A stretch of 64,000 bases of DNA, taken from the NCBI GenBank assembly GCA_964034945.1, contig OZ035961.1, forward strand, positions 93,940,991 through 94,004,990, read 5' to 3'. The notes under the pieces are model-generated. The model was not told where the DNA came from and searched no databases. It saw only the letters and a program-made list of their open reading frames with translations. The DNA comes from Chrysopilus asiliformis (lineage: Eukaryota; Arthropoda; Insecta; Diptera; Rhagionidae). This document shows positions 23,601-35,240 of this stretch, one piece after another (the stretch's first letter is position 1; every line of letters begins with the position of its first letter). The position numbers and the translations under genes are program-made.

Positions 23601-24225
23601 TTGCTTGTTTGGTGGTAGTCGCAGTGTCAGTAGTAATTGCTGAAGCCGGTAAGTATTTATAAAGTCGGTATATAAAAAAAGCTAGTATTTCACATCTATT
23701 AAATATTTCAGTTAATCCAGATTGTCCACCTTCATCGAAAGTATCAACTTGCACCCCAACATGTGTTAATGATAGCGAATGCTCAACACTTGGCGGAAGA
23801 TGTTGTCCCAATATTTGCAATGCTCGATCTTGCGCGATGCCAAATCAGAAAAGTGATACCGGATCAGGCAGCGGTTACAAAGGAAGCAGTAAATTCATTT
23901 TCTTTCCTTAAATCGTATTTGCTTATTTATTTCAAACTGATTTTTAGGTAATACAGCCACTGGAAATTATTGCGGCAACGCAAAATGCAATTCTTATGAA
24001 AAATGCGATACAAAGCGTATGAGGTGCGTGAGGAATTAGTGCGAACAATAAGGACTTTCACAATTAATATATTGTTTGTTTTCTACTTTTTTGTATCAAC
24101 CAATTAAATAAATAATTTAATAAACACTATCACTGAGTTATTAGTTTACTTACTAAATCGGATTCTGGCATTGGTAAAGAAAATGCCGCACCTAAAAGAA
24201 GCATACAAAATGTTAACCGAAACAT
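20663..24225 (-). CDS. Secreted R&R (chitin_bind_4) cuticle protein, 2 exons
   Basis: Structural cuticle protein, secreted by epidermis, predicted to bind chitin. Exon 1 (24225-24154) encodes a signal peptide, MFRLTFCMLLLGAAFSLP; exon 2 (21475-20663) joins in phase 0; 885 nt, 294 aa. Near the middle-to-C-terminus is an extended R&R consensus: SAHYSFDSALEDTIYDN, then GLDVTGMYSYSDGYF and VEYVADENGYRV. Before it, the unit HIR(V/I)APQDP appears three times, at spacings of several tens of residues, separated by Pro/Thr/Gln/Lys-rich linkers. Such repeats are not part of the R&R domain. The 2.7-kb intron contains a complete WAP-domain gene on the opposite strand. A minus-strand AATAAA lies at 20633-20628. 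I cannot name a specific orthologue. Confidence 0.88.
21816..24039 (+). CDS. Small secreted WAP (four-disulfide core) protein, 4 exons
   Basis: Secreted Cys-rich protein. WAP-domain proteins commonly inhibit proteases or act in antimicrobial defence; the role here is not shown. Exons: 21816-21819 (ATG G), 23592-23648, 23712-23888, 23948-24039; 330 nt, 109 aa, consistent phases. The signal peptide is MGKFIACLVVVAVSVVIAEA. The WAP region follows with eight Cys in the usual order (NPDCPP, STCTPTC, DSECSTLGGRCCPNIC, RSCAMP). After a Gly/Ser linker comes a second Cys cluster (YCGNAKC, EKCDTKRMRCV), an addition to the plain WAP fold. AATAAA at 24107-24112. The whole gene lies inside the intron of the cuticle protein gene, on the opposite strand. 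The 1.8-kb first intron carries a large palindrome. Confidence 0.88.
22963..23464. repeat. 0.5-kb imperfect palindrome (foldback element)
   Basis: The left arm begins CATATCGTCGGCTAAGAGTG and the right arm ends with its complement. Arms of about 200-250 bp agree over long blocks: GTGAAATTGTGCTAA, TAAAAACCTTGTTAAATC, ACCAATCATGTATTCCGACG and GACGCGTCTCTGTCTTTCGA. The centre is about 50 bp near 23161-23210. Insertions make the right arm longer. It lies in the first intron of the WAP gene and, on the other strand, in the cuticle gene intron. Confidence 0.8.
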
Positions 24226-25695
24226 TTTATTGGATTTTCGAAAAATTTAAAATAACGAATCACCCGGAATGTGTTCACGATTCAATAGTTTAACTGACAA
24301 TACCGTCTTAACCGAAACTAAGATACTTTTATCAATTGTCGATGGTTTTATATAATTTTCACTTTTCCAATTAGCGAGTCAAACAATGTCGGTAAAAATA
24401 AATGAATCTAGTTATACAGGCATAAATAAATTCCAATCGCCATTAAGGTTCATTACATAAATGTATGATCAGGTTAAATATTAAATACTCGTATCTGAAG
24501 TCCGCTCATCCAACGAATGCTTGAGGGTACATGATGAGACTTTTCATTTTTTTATGATTTTTTTAAATAATTATTTTTGGAATTCAGTGTGGCGACAGGT
24601 TCAACTCGAACTGGAATGAAGAGTCAACAAAAGGTTGATGCACAACATGTTCGAGGTCATTTCTGTGGAATACTTATGAGCCCATTTAAACGAATCTTAT
24701 TTACAATTCACACTACATGCAAATACTTGCTACCAAAAAAAGGCTTGATAAAGATTGCAACCAACTCACGGTTTGGATAATGTGTTTCCGGAAATTGTTA
24801 GAGGCAGTGAATTTTTTTTTTTTTTTTGATATTCAAATGAAGTTATTGGAAAGAAATTTGTCTCTGGGAAACCTCACGTATATTTATCTGGTATTCCCCA
24901 AGAAAAAGACGGCAATTTTTTTGGAAGAACTGTGAAAATTTATGAGAAGGAGAAAAATTAACGGAGTATTTCCACAATGCATGCGATTCTCGAAGTTTTA
25001 TTCCGGCATCACACTCTCTCCGTTTGCAGGCGGATTACAATAGTCATGGCTGCCACTTGTGCGCTTTCTTGCAAATTGAATTTCGATTTTTTTTATAAAA
25101 AACATTGAAAAATTCGAAAATTAATTGAAGTAGAAAGTTGAAATTTGGCATGGTACAGGATTTTATCAAAAGATCAACTTCTTCGGAAAATGTGAAACAT
25201 CCCTCTTCCCCGTCTCCTGCCTCTACACTCTTTCCCCCCTCTTCCTTAAAAATGGTACTTCAATCTACTTCAAGTAATTCAATCTACAAGATAGCGCGGA
25301 ATCTAGCAAGTTAGCTTTAACTCGCCTGGGTTCCGCGAATTCTCGGCATTAGGGGAAAAGAAAATCAGTTTCTTGAAATTTTTATCTCCTTAAGAGGGAT
25401 TTTAAATTTTTGGACGCCAAAAAAAGGTTCAACGAAACAATTTTTATTTAAAATCTCCTTTCTCCAAATTTGTGACGCGTTTTATGAATAGACGCTAAGC
25501 AACAAGTATATTATGTTCGGCTATAAAGAAATAACTCAAAATCTTTTCATTGGTATTATTTTTTAACACAAATAGATACAATGAAGATAACAATTTCTTT
25601 AAAAGTTGGCATACTGGAACAATGTTTTGTAATAGATAAAATTTTAAATCATAGATTTTATAGTGTTTTAAATTTTGTAAGTCAGCATTCATTAA
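24226..25695. other. Intergenic region between the cuticle gene and the CNG channel gene
   Basis: It contains the cuticle gene promoter side and a poly(T) run near 24815-24828. A dispersed motif (TGTGACGCGTTTTATGAATA) lies at about 25472-25492. Open frames at 24577-24935 show no family resemblance. Confidence 0.4.
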
Positions 25696-28600
25696 TTACG
25701 CTTTTGATCCCTTTTGCTCGGCGGTATCAGATTCCTCGCTAAGCGAATTCGTAGACATTATGAGGGCTTTCTCCGAATCTGTTAAATTTATTAACTTATT
25801 TTGACTTTTCAGCTCATCTTGTATTGATGACAAAAGATCAGGAGAATACGATCGTTTCTCATTTTCAACCGAAAACATATTTTGAGATTCATCCTTTTTT
25901 GACACCTCACTTGAATCTTCCTCATTGGACGGCTCCTTGGAATCATTCTCGAGTTTCTTCTTCTTGATTCGTTTTGATCCTTTAGTTAATAACATAACGG
26001 CCGGTGATTGATCCGGCAAAGCTTGAATGACTGTTTGCAAGAGTTTCGGTGTTGTTGGCGCAGTTGTAGGATTACCAATAACAACGTCGGCCACTTTAAG
26101 TAATGCACGCTGTGCTTCCTCGCGTTCACGTTCAGCGTTCTTGCGCACCAAACTCCTTGCTCGGCGTTTTAAAACTGCCTGGGCATTCGGATAGTAGACA
26201 ATAGCTTCATTCAAATCCGATTTCGATAGCACAAAAAGATTAGCAAACCCTTTGGATTTTACGTCCGCAGTTCGACGATTCCCTTCAGCGCCGCTCATTG
26301 CCAAAAGACTAATCTCTCCAAACACGGATCCTTCGTACAGCGTTGCCAGGACCTCATCATTATTTGGTCCCCCCATAACTTGAACCTGCCCAAGTTTAAT
26401 TATGTACATTTCCTTTCCCACTTCGCCCTTTCTACAGACATGATCGCCTGGCAAAAACGTAACTGCCCTTAATTTCAACACCAGCTCTCTTAGCAAAGCT
26501 TCTTCGCAATCGGCAAACAGCTGCACTTTGGACAAAGTTTGAATGTGCACCGAAATCGCAATATCGGTTTTTAAATTAGCTGGCAAAGCGTCCAAAATGT
26601 GACTTTCATCTGTAATTGAATTGAAATTGTTTTAAATTAAATTGGAATATGTTTGTATGTTAGTATGACCGCACCCAAGGTTCGTTGTTGGTCCCATGTA
26701 AATTTGAACCACATTTTGACGCGCCGTTGAGTTTCGCTTGGCAAATTCAAGCGTCGCATATACTCCAAGGTTTCATCTTCAAGCTGTCGATATTCCGATT
26801 GTGATCTGGTTGCAGTACTTATTATGTCTCGAATTTGTCCGATTAGCAATGCAAATACGAAGACACCCATCAGCCAGGCCGCCGTCATAAAAACCAGTTC
26901 ACCTTCCTTCTCTGGCTTGGGATTTTTACCTTAAAAAAATCAAGAATTATATAATTTCTATCCACTTTCGTTTAAGTGTTATTTGAAAACAAACTACCAA
27001 TAGACTTTATTATTTATTAGAATTTAAAATAAAATTAATGTAGAATTTAGTTTAAACCGGTTTTTTTTTAAATTTTGATGGACGAACTTATGTAAATAAA
27101 ATTTTTAATAAAAGAGACTCGTCTCTCGCATTATGAGCATATGCTTCCCTAGTTAAGTCACTGATACAAGTTTTAAATTAATAATGATATTATGCTTAAT
27201 TTACCTATCGATGTGGCTGTCTTGGTTGCAAATGCGAAACATCGGACGTATGGATGTCCTTTTCCACTAAATACCCAACGATTCGTTCCTAGACCTGTAA
27301 AAAGGAAGATATTGAAATTTTAGAGAGCTCTTAACTTTTTTATATTAATTTTTGGGAACTACAGCAATCCAAATGCGTTGTATTGCTACATTGAGCGATT
27401 TTTAAAGCCAGTCAAACAAATTTAGACAACTTTCCTTCTACAAAAGGTTCCAAGATGCACAATCTAATTAGTTGTTTTTGTTGTTATACTAATCTTCTCG
27501 GAGACGAATATAAAGTTATTCTATTATTATTTTTTGTTTTCTATATTGTTTGTTTGGCTATTCAAAAACAAAAATCTTTTGTAGAAGGAAAACGTCTAAA
27601 TGTTTTTGATAGTCTTAAAAAATCGCACAATGCGGAAACACAACTGGTATGCTCTTAAATGGTAATAATTTATTTTCCAAATCCGTTTCCCAATTTTTTA
27701 AATCATACCTTTTGTCATAATTACACAATAAGCTTAATTATAGCAAAAGGTATGAAATCCCATTAATAAAATTAATTATAATTACCTTGGTAAGCACTAT
27801 AGGCGTAATAAGAACATGCTGTCAAATGAATCATGTAAAGCATGTATGTTAAAGTTTTCGCAACTCGAACCTATAAAAATCAAAAAAAAAATTAATGTGA
27901 GGTGAGAAATTCAAAAAAATCAAGTGTGTAAAACTGTCCCACTTTACCCTATCCCTTAACTTTCAAACGGATTGAAACTCAAATTTTTTTACAGCTGCGT
28001 TTCTCGTGACTAGCAAGGCTAAATTCTTCAACGGGAAAAATCGGACCATTCCTTCCCCCCTCTGCCATACAAACGAAACATTTTTTTGCAATATTCTCGA
28101 AAGTGGTGAGCCGTATTGAAGAATTTATAAAGATAAAATAACTCATTCACACATCAAAATCCAGTTGAACCACTCCTTCTCATTATCCCCATATAAATGG
28201 AATACTCTTTCCTATTTTCCCGAAAACGGAACACCATATCGAAAAATTTATAAAGACGAAATGCGTTTAGAATATTGTTTCATATAACCGTTCCATACAT
28301 TAAACTCCAATCGCATCACACCTTCTCCCCTTTCCCGTCTCCCACACAAATTGATTCTTTAAAATAAAAATGATGTCTTTCCTAATTTAAAGGATTTGAC
28401 GTTTGGCCCCTACAATTGTAGTTTTTCTTATGTTTAAAATGAAAAAGAAACCTAAAAAGTGCACCAACATTTTAAACAAAACCCTAAATATGTATGCAGT
28501 GTCTTTCTAAAATATAAAAACAGCAAATACTTACAAAATGTGGTGACGCTATAATACGATCAAGTAGTTTGAAGACTTCCCAAAAACTCTGAATTTTAAG

Positions 28601-31600
28601 TAACCTTGGAAATCTTAAGTAAACCGCCTGCATTCCAAATTTCAAATACAGCAAATCCAACGGCAGTAACGATAGTAAATCCAACTAAAAAAAATCACAA
28701 TTGGGATTCCAGTTTTTGTTCCAAAATATTAAAATTACCTTAAATTGAAGTTTTCGAATATAATTTTTTCTCGTCAAATTTTTATCCTTAACCCAAAATC
28801 CTTCATATAAATAAATGACACGATGTTTGAAGACCATTACGTCCACTAGATAAATTACATCGGCGCATAGATCAATTGTTAACCACGTGGTTGCATTTTC
28901 TGGAGTTTGAAACGGAAATGCTGAACGAAGTGGAATCACCCAAGCGTTATACAAAAAGGACATCGATACAACGCATAGCCAGGATATATAGATTTTGCCC
29001 TGCGGGTCCAAAACATTGTCATTCTTACTCTCGCGCCCGCACATCCCTGGACATAGCAAATTGATCCGTGCTGAAGTGTTGTCAGCTTCGAATAAATCTC
29101 GTGGAGGACCCTTTGTTTCAGGTGGTGGTGCTTCCTTGGACTTTTGGTTGTTTTGCGGTGAGGGAGGTGAAGGGGAGCTTGCACTGCTTGACGGGGTTGG
29201 TGGCAAATCGAGACGGGTTCGCATTTTGCTTGTGCGCATTGTGAAACGGCGAACCAAGTGGCGGACTTGATCACGGACAAATTCCTGCTCCCCATTTTCA
29301 ATGCTAGGTTCAAATTGTAAAGCAAAATTGTTTTTTATTCGGTAAAATATTTTCTGATTTCAATAATGGGCGGAAAACAGGAGAAAAATGTTGATTTTGC
29401 TGTATTTTTCGAGTACAGATGTTTTGGAAAATACCATAAAAAATTCTTAAAAAATCACTAAAAAAGAATTAACCAAAATTAGTTGAAAGATGCCTAGAAA
29501 CTTTTGTGACTACGGGGATGTCAAATTTCTAATTTCAGCATTAATAAAAATGTTTTTTTTTCTATTTTTTACGTGTTTAAAGTTACATATTCCAGAAATC
29601 AAGTCTGCCATTAATCGCTTTTAAACTTGAAAATCCATTACTTGCTTAACCCGAAATTTCAAAAGCTTTAACTTCAAAACCGATTGACCAATTAAGCTGA
29701 AACTGTTTTCCGAGAAATGGGTTCATAAATAAAAAGTTAAATTTGTCAAAAAATATGGGTTTTCCTCGTTGCATCCAGAACTTTTCACACTGCCCTCGTC
29801 ATTCGACATCAAACTAAAATTTCAATTCGAAGTTATAATAAAGTCATTTGGTGACCACATCTACCATTCAAATATCTTTTTTGTACCTTCTCACGCGACC
29901 AAAATAAGTTATAAATTAATAAAATACAACTAAACAATAGTTAATAAAAATAAAAAAAATTGTGATCATGGTAAACTTCTATAGCTCGAAAAAAAAACGC
30001 AATTTGAATAAATAAATTTATATAATTGACATTGACCTACCTTTCTACTTCCATTTTAGCTTCGGTCTCGTCATTCAGTTCATTGTTTGTTGGCGTTGCG
30101 TTGAGTTCAATTAGTTCACTTGAAGTACGATATTCTTGTTCATTATTGACCTCAGGCGGTTCACAATATTTGATGTTAATATCTTCAATCGGTTCTTCAC
30201 TTATGGGTCCCGATTGGGATTCAGGTGTGGTTTCCTTAAGCTCAATCAATTCCACCTCGTTGTCATGGGGATTTCCACTTTCACCATCATCGTCCAATTT
30301 TTCTGTTTCCAATATTTCCGCATTTCGACATTCATCAAGGATTCGTCGCACACTTTCTGGACTGACCAAAGGTTTCTCATTTTCAGACATGATAATCCGC
30401 TTCACCAATTCGTGGGTACTTTCGATGTTCGAAGCTGTTTGCTCGGCATCGACACATCCTATTTTCCCATTCCGGAAATACAATTTTGAATTAACAAACC
30501 GGGGACTACCCGGCTTTGATTTTTTCGTTTTAAACGAATTTATTTTGAACGTCGGCGAACGTTGGGAATTTCGCCGCGAAAGACTAGGACTCTTTTTAAC
30601 CAATGTCGGGGTTTTGTTTTCTTTATTCGATGCTGGACTATCGATCGATTTTTTCTGTTTTTCTTCAGTGCGTCGACGTCTTTCACGCGCGTACAACTCC
30701 CGATCGCGTTCACGTTCACATTTGATCACATTTTCCGTAACCGTTATAAAATCCGAAATATCCTTGATATCCTTGGAAATCTCCTCCAAACTCCTTCGAA
30801 TCGACGCCTCCTTACCACCAGCCTTCACTAACTCTGCTGAATTGATAACATTTTTCATGAAAATGTTTTTCTCGAGGGTGTCGGAAAATTGTGGCGATCG
30901 GGATCTTGGAGGAATAGCAGATGGGGACGTCATTAGATCGCCTACTTCCTTGTAATCCTCGTATGAGAAATTTTCCAAAATATTCGGCGACGATTTTAAA
31001 AGTAACTCCGATTCATAAGAGCCAGGATATGAAATTTGCTTGAAACAATTATATTTACGTTAGTATTTCATATTTAAAACTACTTTGCAACACAATGTTC
31101 AAACAATGACTACTGACAAATGGCAAAGCGCGTGATGCCAATGAATTTTATTTCTATAAAACTGAAGACATTTTATTAAGTAATTTGTGGTCAAATATAG
31201 CAAGAAGCGCAATTAAAAGTGACAACAACATTTGAATAATAATAAAATGTTTACTGTGCGGTTCAAGCGAAAATGGCTTTTGGTAGGCACGCGATGTTAA
31301 AATACGAAACTTTTGCATGCAATTTGAAATGTGGAAGCAAGAGTTTAAGGTATGATAGTTTTAGCATGAATTTCAGTCGGAAGAAATTTTAACAATCGAC
31401 AATCTACTATGGGTTAAAAGGTTTGTCAAGTTAATAAAGTAGTTCGGTGTAAAATTTTATTTAAAAATTCAAAATGTCTTCATTTAGTTAAAAATTCTTG
31501 TGCCTTCAAAAATTAGGAATTGATTTTAAATATATTAAGGACTTAACAAAAATATTTATGAAAAACAGTAGAAAATGATTGAATTGAAGGAGAAATTTTG

Positions 31601-32076
31601 ATATGGTCGAGTTGTAAAAAAAATTATGCTAGCTCTACATTCTCGCCGAACGTAGGCGAATCACGGCGCAAACAAGTGTTGATGGTCCGGCGGTGATTCG
31701 GCTTGGGTCAGACGAATGAGCAAACTAATTTCGCCCTTGTATCATTAAAATGAATTCAGTTCTTGTATTTGACTTTGTGGCGGAAATATCGCGCGATTCA
31801 ATCAAACGCTAAAAATATTTGAATTTCGGAGTTTTTGTGTTGTATAGATTTTTTTTTTTGAGATTTGGAAATCAAAGCTAAACCAATAGCACAAATTTCA
31901 GCAGATTCTCAGCAATTGTGTGACGACTGCGATATTTAGCTATTTATGTTTAGCAGATTAGCGTTCACTTAAATCTGAAGAATTCCTTCTCAAGTCTAAT
32001 TTCATTCGGGGAGATTGTGCAGGTAGGGTAACATTCGGATTTTTCTTACCTTTTTCAAAAGTCCGATACGCTCCAT
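25696..32076 (-). CDS. CngB: Cyclic-nucleotide-gated channel beta-type subunit, 8 exons
   Basis: Plasma-membrane cation channel subunit opened by cGMP or cAMP; beta subunits modulate CNGA-type partners in sensory cells. Exons: 32076-32050, 31038-30041, 29303-28739, 28684-28535, 27870-27786, 27294-27205, 26929-26675, 26609-25696; 3084 nt, 1027 aa, all phases agree. A charged, low-complexity N-terminus precedes S1 (about residue 446, [17 protein letters not shown]). [11 protein letters not shown] and [19 protein letters not shown] mark S3-S4. The pore ends TATSIGKNPKP, lacking the Glu of CNGA subunits, as in CNGB. The C-linker has [18 protein letters not shown]. The cyclic-nucleotide-binding domain (about 745-860) has [11 protein letters not shown] and FGEISLL, with Arg at 835-836. 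The tail is Lys/Glu/Ser-rich. The short exon 1 is inferred from splice fit only. Confidence 0.92.
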
Positions 32077-32178
32077 TTTAGTAAATTTATGTTGAAGTTC
32101 CACAATAAAGTTTAAGTTGATATTTTCTGAAATGAAAAGTTAAAATGCATTGGCTTCTCTTTTAATGTTTCCTCATTT

Positions 32179-32520
32179 TTATACCCTATATGGAAAAAAC
32201 ATAAATAGGATATAATAGACCATTTGTAACGCAACCGTCGAACAAAATAAAATTTCACTCGTTCGATTTTTGCGTATCCGTATGTCTCTCTGTCTGTCCG
32301 TGGTCACGATAACTAGATACCTTAAATTTGGCAAAGCCGTTTTTTTCGTAAAATGGGCGGTCGAGTTCGTTAATTCCCCCCTTCCTTCCCCCCTTCCTTC
32401 CCCCTTCCTCATAAGAAGGCTAGATACCTTAAATTTGGCAAAGCCGTTTTTTTCGTAAAATGGGCGGCCGAGTTCGTTAATTCCCCCCTTCCTTCCCCCC
32501 TTCCTTCACCCTTCTTTCTA
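32179..32520. mobile_element. DINE-1/Helitron-like repeat fragment with a tandem duplication
   Basis: Starts like dipteran DINE-type repeats: TATACCCTATATGG, then GGATATAATAGACCATTTG and CTGTCTGTCCGTGG. The block beginning CTAGATACCTTAAATTTGG, with TTTTTTTCGTAAAATGGGCG inside it, occurs twice, about 106 bp apart (near 32312 and 32418). The family assignment is by resemblance only. Confidence 0.5.
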
Positions 32521-32785
32521 AATATGTACAAAATAAGAAAATGAAAATAATTAATAGATATTTAATTGATTAATTTGTAAAATCATTATAAATCTAAAAG
32601 TTTCTTTAACTAATAAACAAACAAACAAACAAACAAACCCTTCCTCATACAAACAGAACATTTTTTGCGATTTTCTCAAAAATGGTACGTCGTGCCGAAA
32701 AAGTTGTAAATACAACATCGTTCCTTATGCAATTTTACATAAGTGATTCATACATGAAAATTTAATTGAAGCCAGTTTGAAACAT

Positions 32786-33353
32786 AACAAAAGCTATAAT
32801 TGCCAATCTGGCAATTATTGAAAACCCGTATGGTGATATTCTATCAAAATTCGAACAGTTGTACCAAAATTCCACTTTGAAGTCAAACTTTCCAAAAAGA
32901 TTTTTTAAAATTTATTCCAATCGGATTTTGATGTATGGGAGTTTTATGTAGAATCATATCCTAAATAACTTTTGTTCTTGGACTTTTTGGATAAGATGCA
33001 CCGTTTTTGAGATATTCGCAAAAATCGTTTTCGTTCGTATGGGAGGCACCCCTCTAATGGTCCATTTTTGCCCATTAACGAACTTAGCCTTGCATTTTAC
33101 GAAAAACGAATCTGCGGAAAATTTGAAGTGTCTAGCTCAATCCGTGCGCCCGCAATCCGCGCCATAACGGACGGACGGACAGACGGACAGACGGACAGAC
33201 GGACGGACGGACGGACATCCTAAATTCAACTTTTTTTGTCATTCTAAACACACTGGTGCAATTAATTTTTTTGTGAGATGACGGGATCTTGGCGTTACAA
33301 ACGGTAAGGCAAATCTAATATAGCCTTTGGTTTCACCATACGGGTATAAAAAT
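32786..33353 (+). mobile_element. (GTCY)n-bearing repeat element, copy 1
   Basis: Begins with GCTATAATTGCCAATCTGG and AACCCGTATGGTGATA and ends TTTCACCATACGGGTATA, so the ends carry a short inverted repeat. A (GGAC/AGAC)n microsatellite lies near 33170-33217, followed by TCATTCTAAACACACTGG and GATGACGGGATCTTGGCGTT. Two further copies are in the window (49864-50413 and, inverted, 52341-52945). The layout recalls mini-me/DINE Helitrons. Confidence 0.7.
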
Positions 33354-35240
33354 CTCCATTGGAATGTTGTAATGAGGTTTAATCTGTCTGGAAGTCTAGA
33401 GCCACGCCATAAAGGATATTTTACGATTGCCTGAATTGGTCCAGTTTGTGAGATTGATGGCCCAAACCCCACTGACATTTCTTTATTTTTCTGACTCCTG
33501 ATGAATTCCTTCTCCCCGAAGCCACCGAGTATAAACTAAACTTGAGAGCGAGCCCGAAACCCTTGTGGATTAAATACCGAATAGGAGGCTAGCCTGTAGA
33601 AGGTAGGAGGCGGAGGCATGGGGATGAATTGCGAAGCCTCTAGTTTCTAAAAAAAATCTGGCCACATATATAAGAGAAAATGATGCCACATATTTCCGCG
33701 GATTCCAAAATTTATTCTTTTAGTCGTTAATAAATTTTTAGTATATATCTTAACTATGGAACAGTAGAAGATGTGTTTTTTTTAACTATAAAACAATGTA
33801 CAGATTAACTATTTCTTGCTTACATATATTTGAAAACAAAAGGTCACCTCTTAGAAAAAAATTACAGTTGAATTTAGCTGCCGCTTTCCATTACTTTCTT
33901 CAAAAATTTTCGTTATCAGCTTTAAAGCGTTTTTCAAACATTTTACCTATCTGTTATTGAATTCTAATACTTCTAATTTGTGATTATAATCTTTTTAGAG
34001 TTTTTCTAATTGCGACTTTTCTTATTGACAGTTTATCCTGGTGTCAAAGTTTCTGAGAAGTCCTTTAAACGCAAGTGCGAAAGCTCTCAAATAAAATATG
34101 GAGATAAAGCTTTTCAATGTGGAAAATATAGACACCGGGCCACGTGGTTTACTATATTGTTTACAATTTTCGGGGCAGACGAAAACAAACTAGTTGATTA
34201 TACATATGTGATAAGGATAATACTATATTACACCTTCACATATGTTTTTTATTTACAAATGTTAAACACGATAAAAAATCGGATATAGGTTCCAAAATTT
34301 GATTACACTGCAGTGATATGTAATATGTAATCCAATGCAAAATTTTAATCCAATAGAATGGATAATTTTTTTTTCTAACAATTTTGATTAAATTTTAGAC
34401 ATTATAATGAAAAGTGATTAAAATATAAAAAAATAATTAAAATATGAAGGTAAAAAATATTAAAATATTTTTAATAATTTGCATATATTAAATTGTAATC
34501 CAAAATTATATTAAAAATCAAAGGAAGTTATTTCGGGCTTGCTTTCGGCAATATCTTAAACAAGGGGAGTTGAAGAGGGGAAGAGCTGCCTTGAGCATAT
34601 TTTGATCCGCTTCATCGGGAAATCTTTTTTTATTGGAGTTTAGAAAATTACGATTGCTGGTTTGTAAATAGGCTTAAGTATTTAAAGAATACTGTCCGGT
34701 AACTTTTGGCACTCCACTGTAAGTGATTGCCTTTTCTCGTCCAAAGTACTTGAGTTTCCAAAAAGCGTACAAATTTTACGCTATATTTTATAGTTTAAGT
34801 TGTAAAAAAATTGCTTTAACACATTGCTTTTTTGGTCAACATCCATTTCCATATTACTGCCTATAAAAACTGAAAACGTGTGATAAGCATAAGTTTGATT
34901 TTTTATTGATGATGTTAAAGCCTAGAATTAAATACAACGACGAAATTTTTAGCCATTCCTCGCTATTAGCTCTCTGAGTGGTAGTTAGACTTAAAAGCCC
35001 GTAAGAATTTTAACGATTTTCTTGGAGACTTTGCAGAAGGCAGAAATCTTCTGAAAATAGACTGACTGTGAAAATAGATTCAAAACGGACTCTGTAATAA
35101 TTACAAGAACAATGTAGGTACTTTAAGATTCTGTTTTTTACCTGTACTGATTTCATAGTTCTGACCACTTCTTGGTTTATTCGCAAAGATATCCGCGATA
35201 GTTTCAGTAGTACCGTGGCCGTGATTATATCAAATGTGCC

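Larger units (their letters stand above)
32077..35240. other. Repeat-rich intergenic region between CngB and the carboxypeptidase gene
   Basis: It holds a DINE/Helitron-like fragment (32179-32520), a (GTCY)n repeat element (32786-33353) and about 1.9 kb of AT-rich sequence with nothing recognised. A short minus-strand frame at 33478-33354 (SQTGPIQAIVKYPLWRG) ends where the repeat begins and may be old transposon coding sequence. Confidence 0.4.

Noticed and set aside
30026..30955. 309-codon plus-strand frame
   Set aside because: Antisense to CngB exon 2; the minus-strand frame splices correctly on both sides, and this one does not.
33239..33478. 79-codon minus-strand frame
   Set aside because: Its second half is the end of a (GTCY)n repeat element; the first half may be old transposon sequence but is too short to assign.
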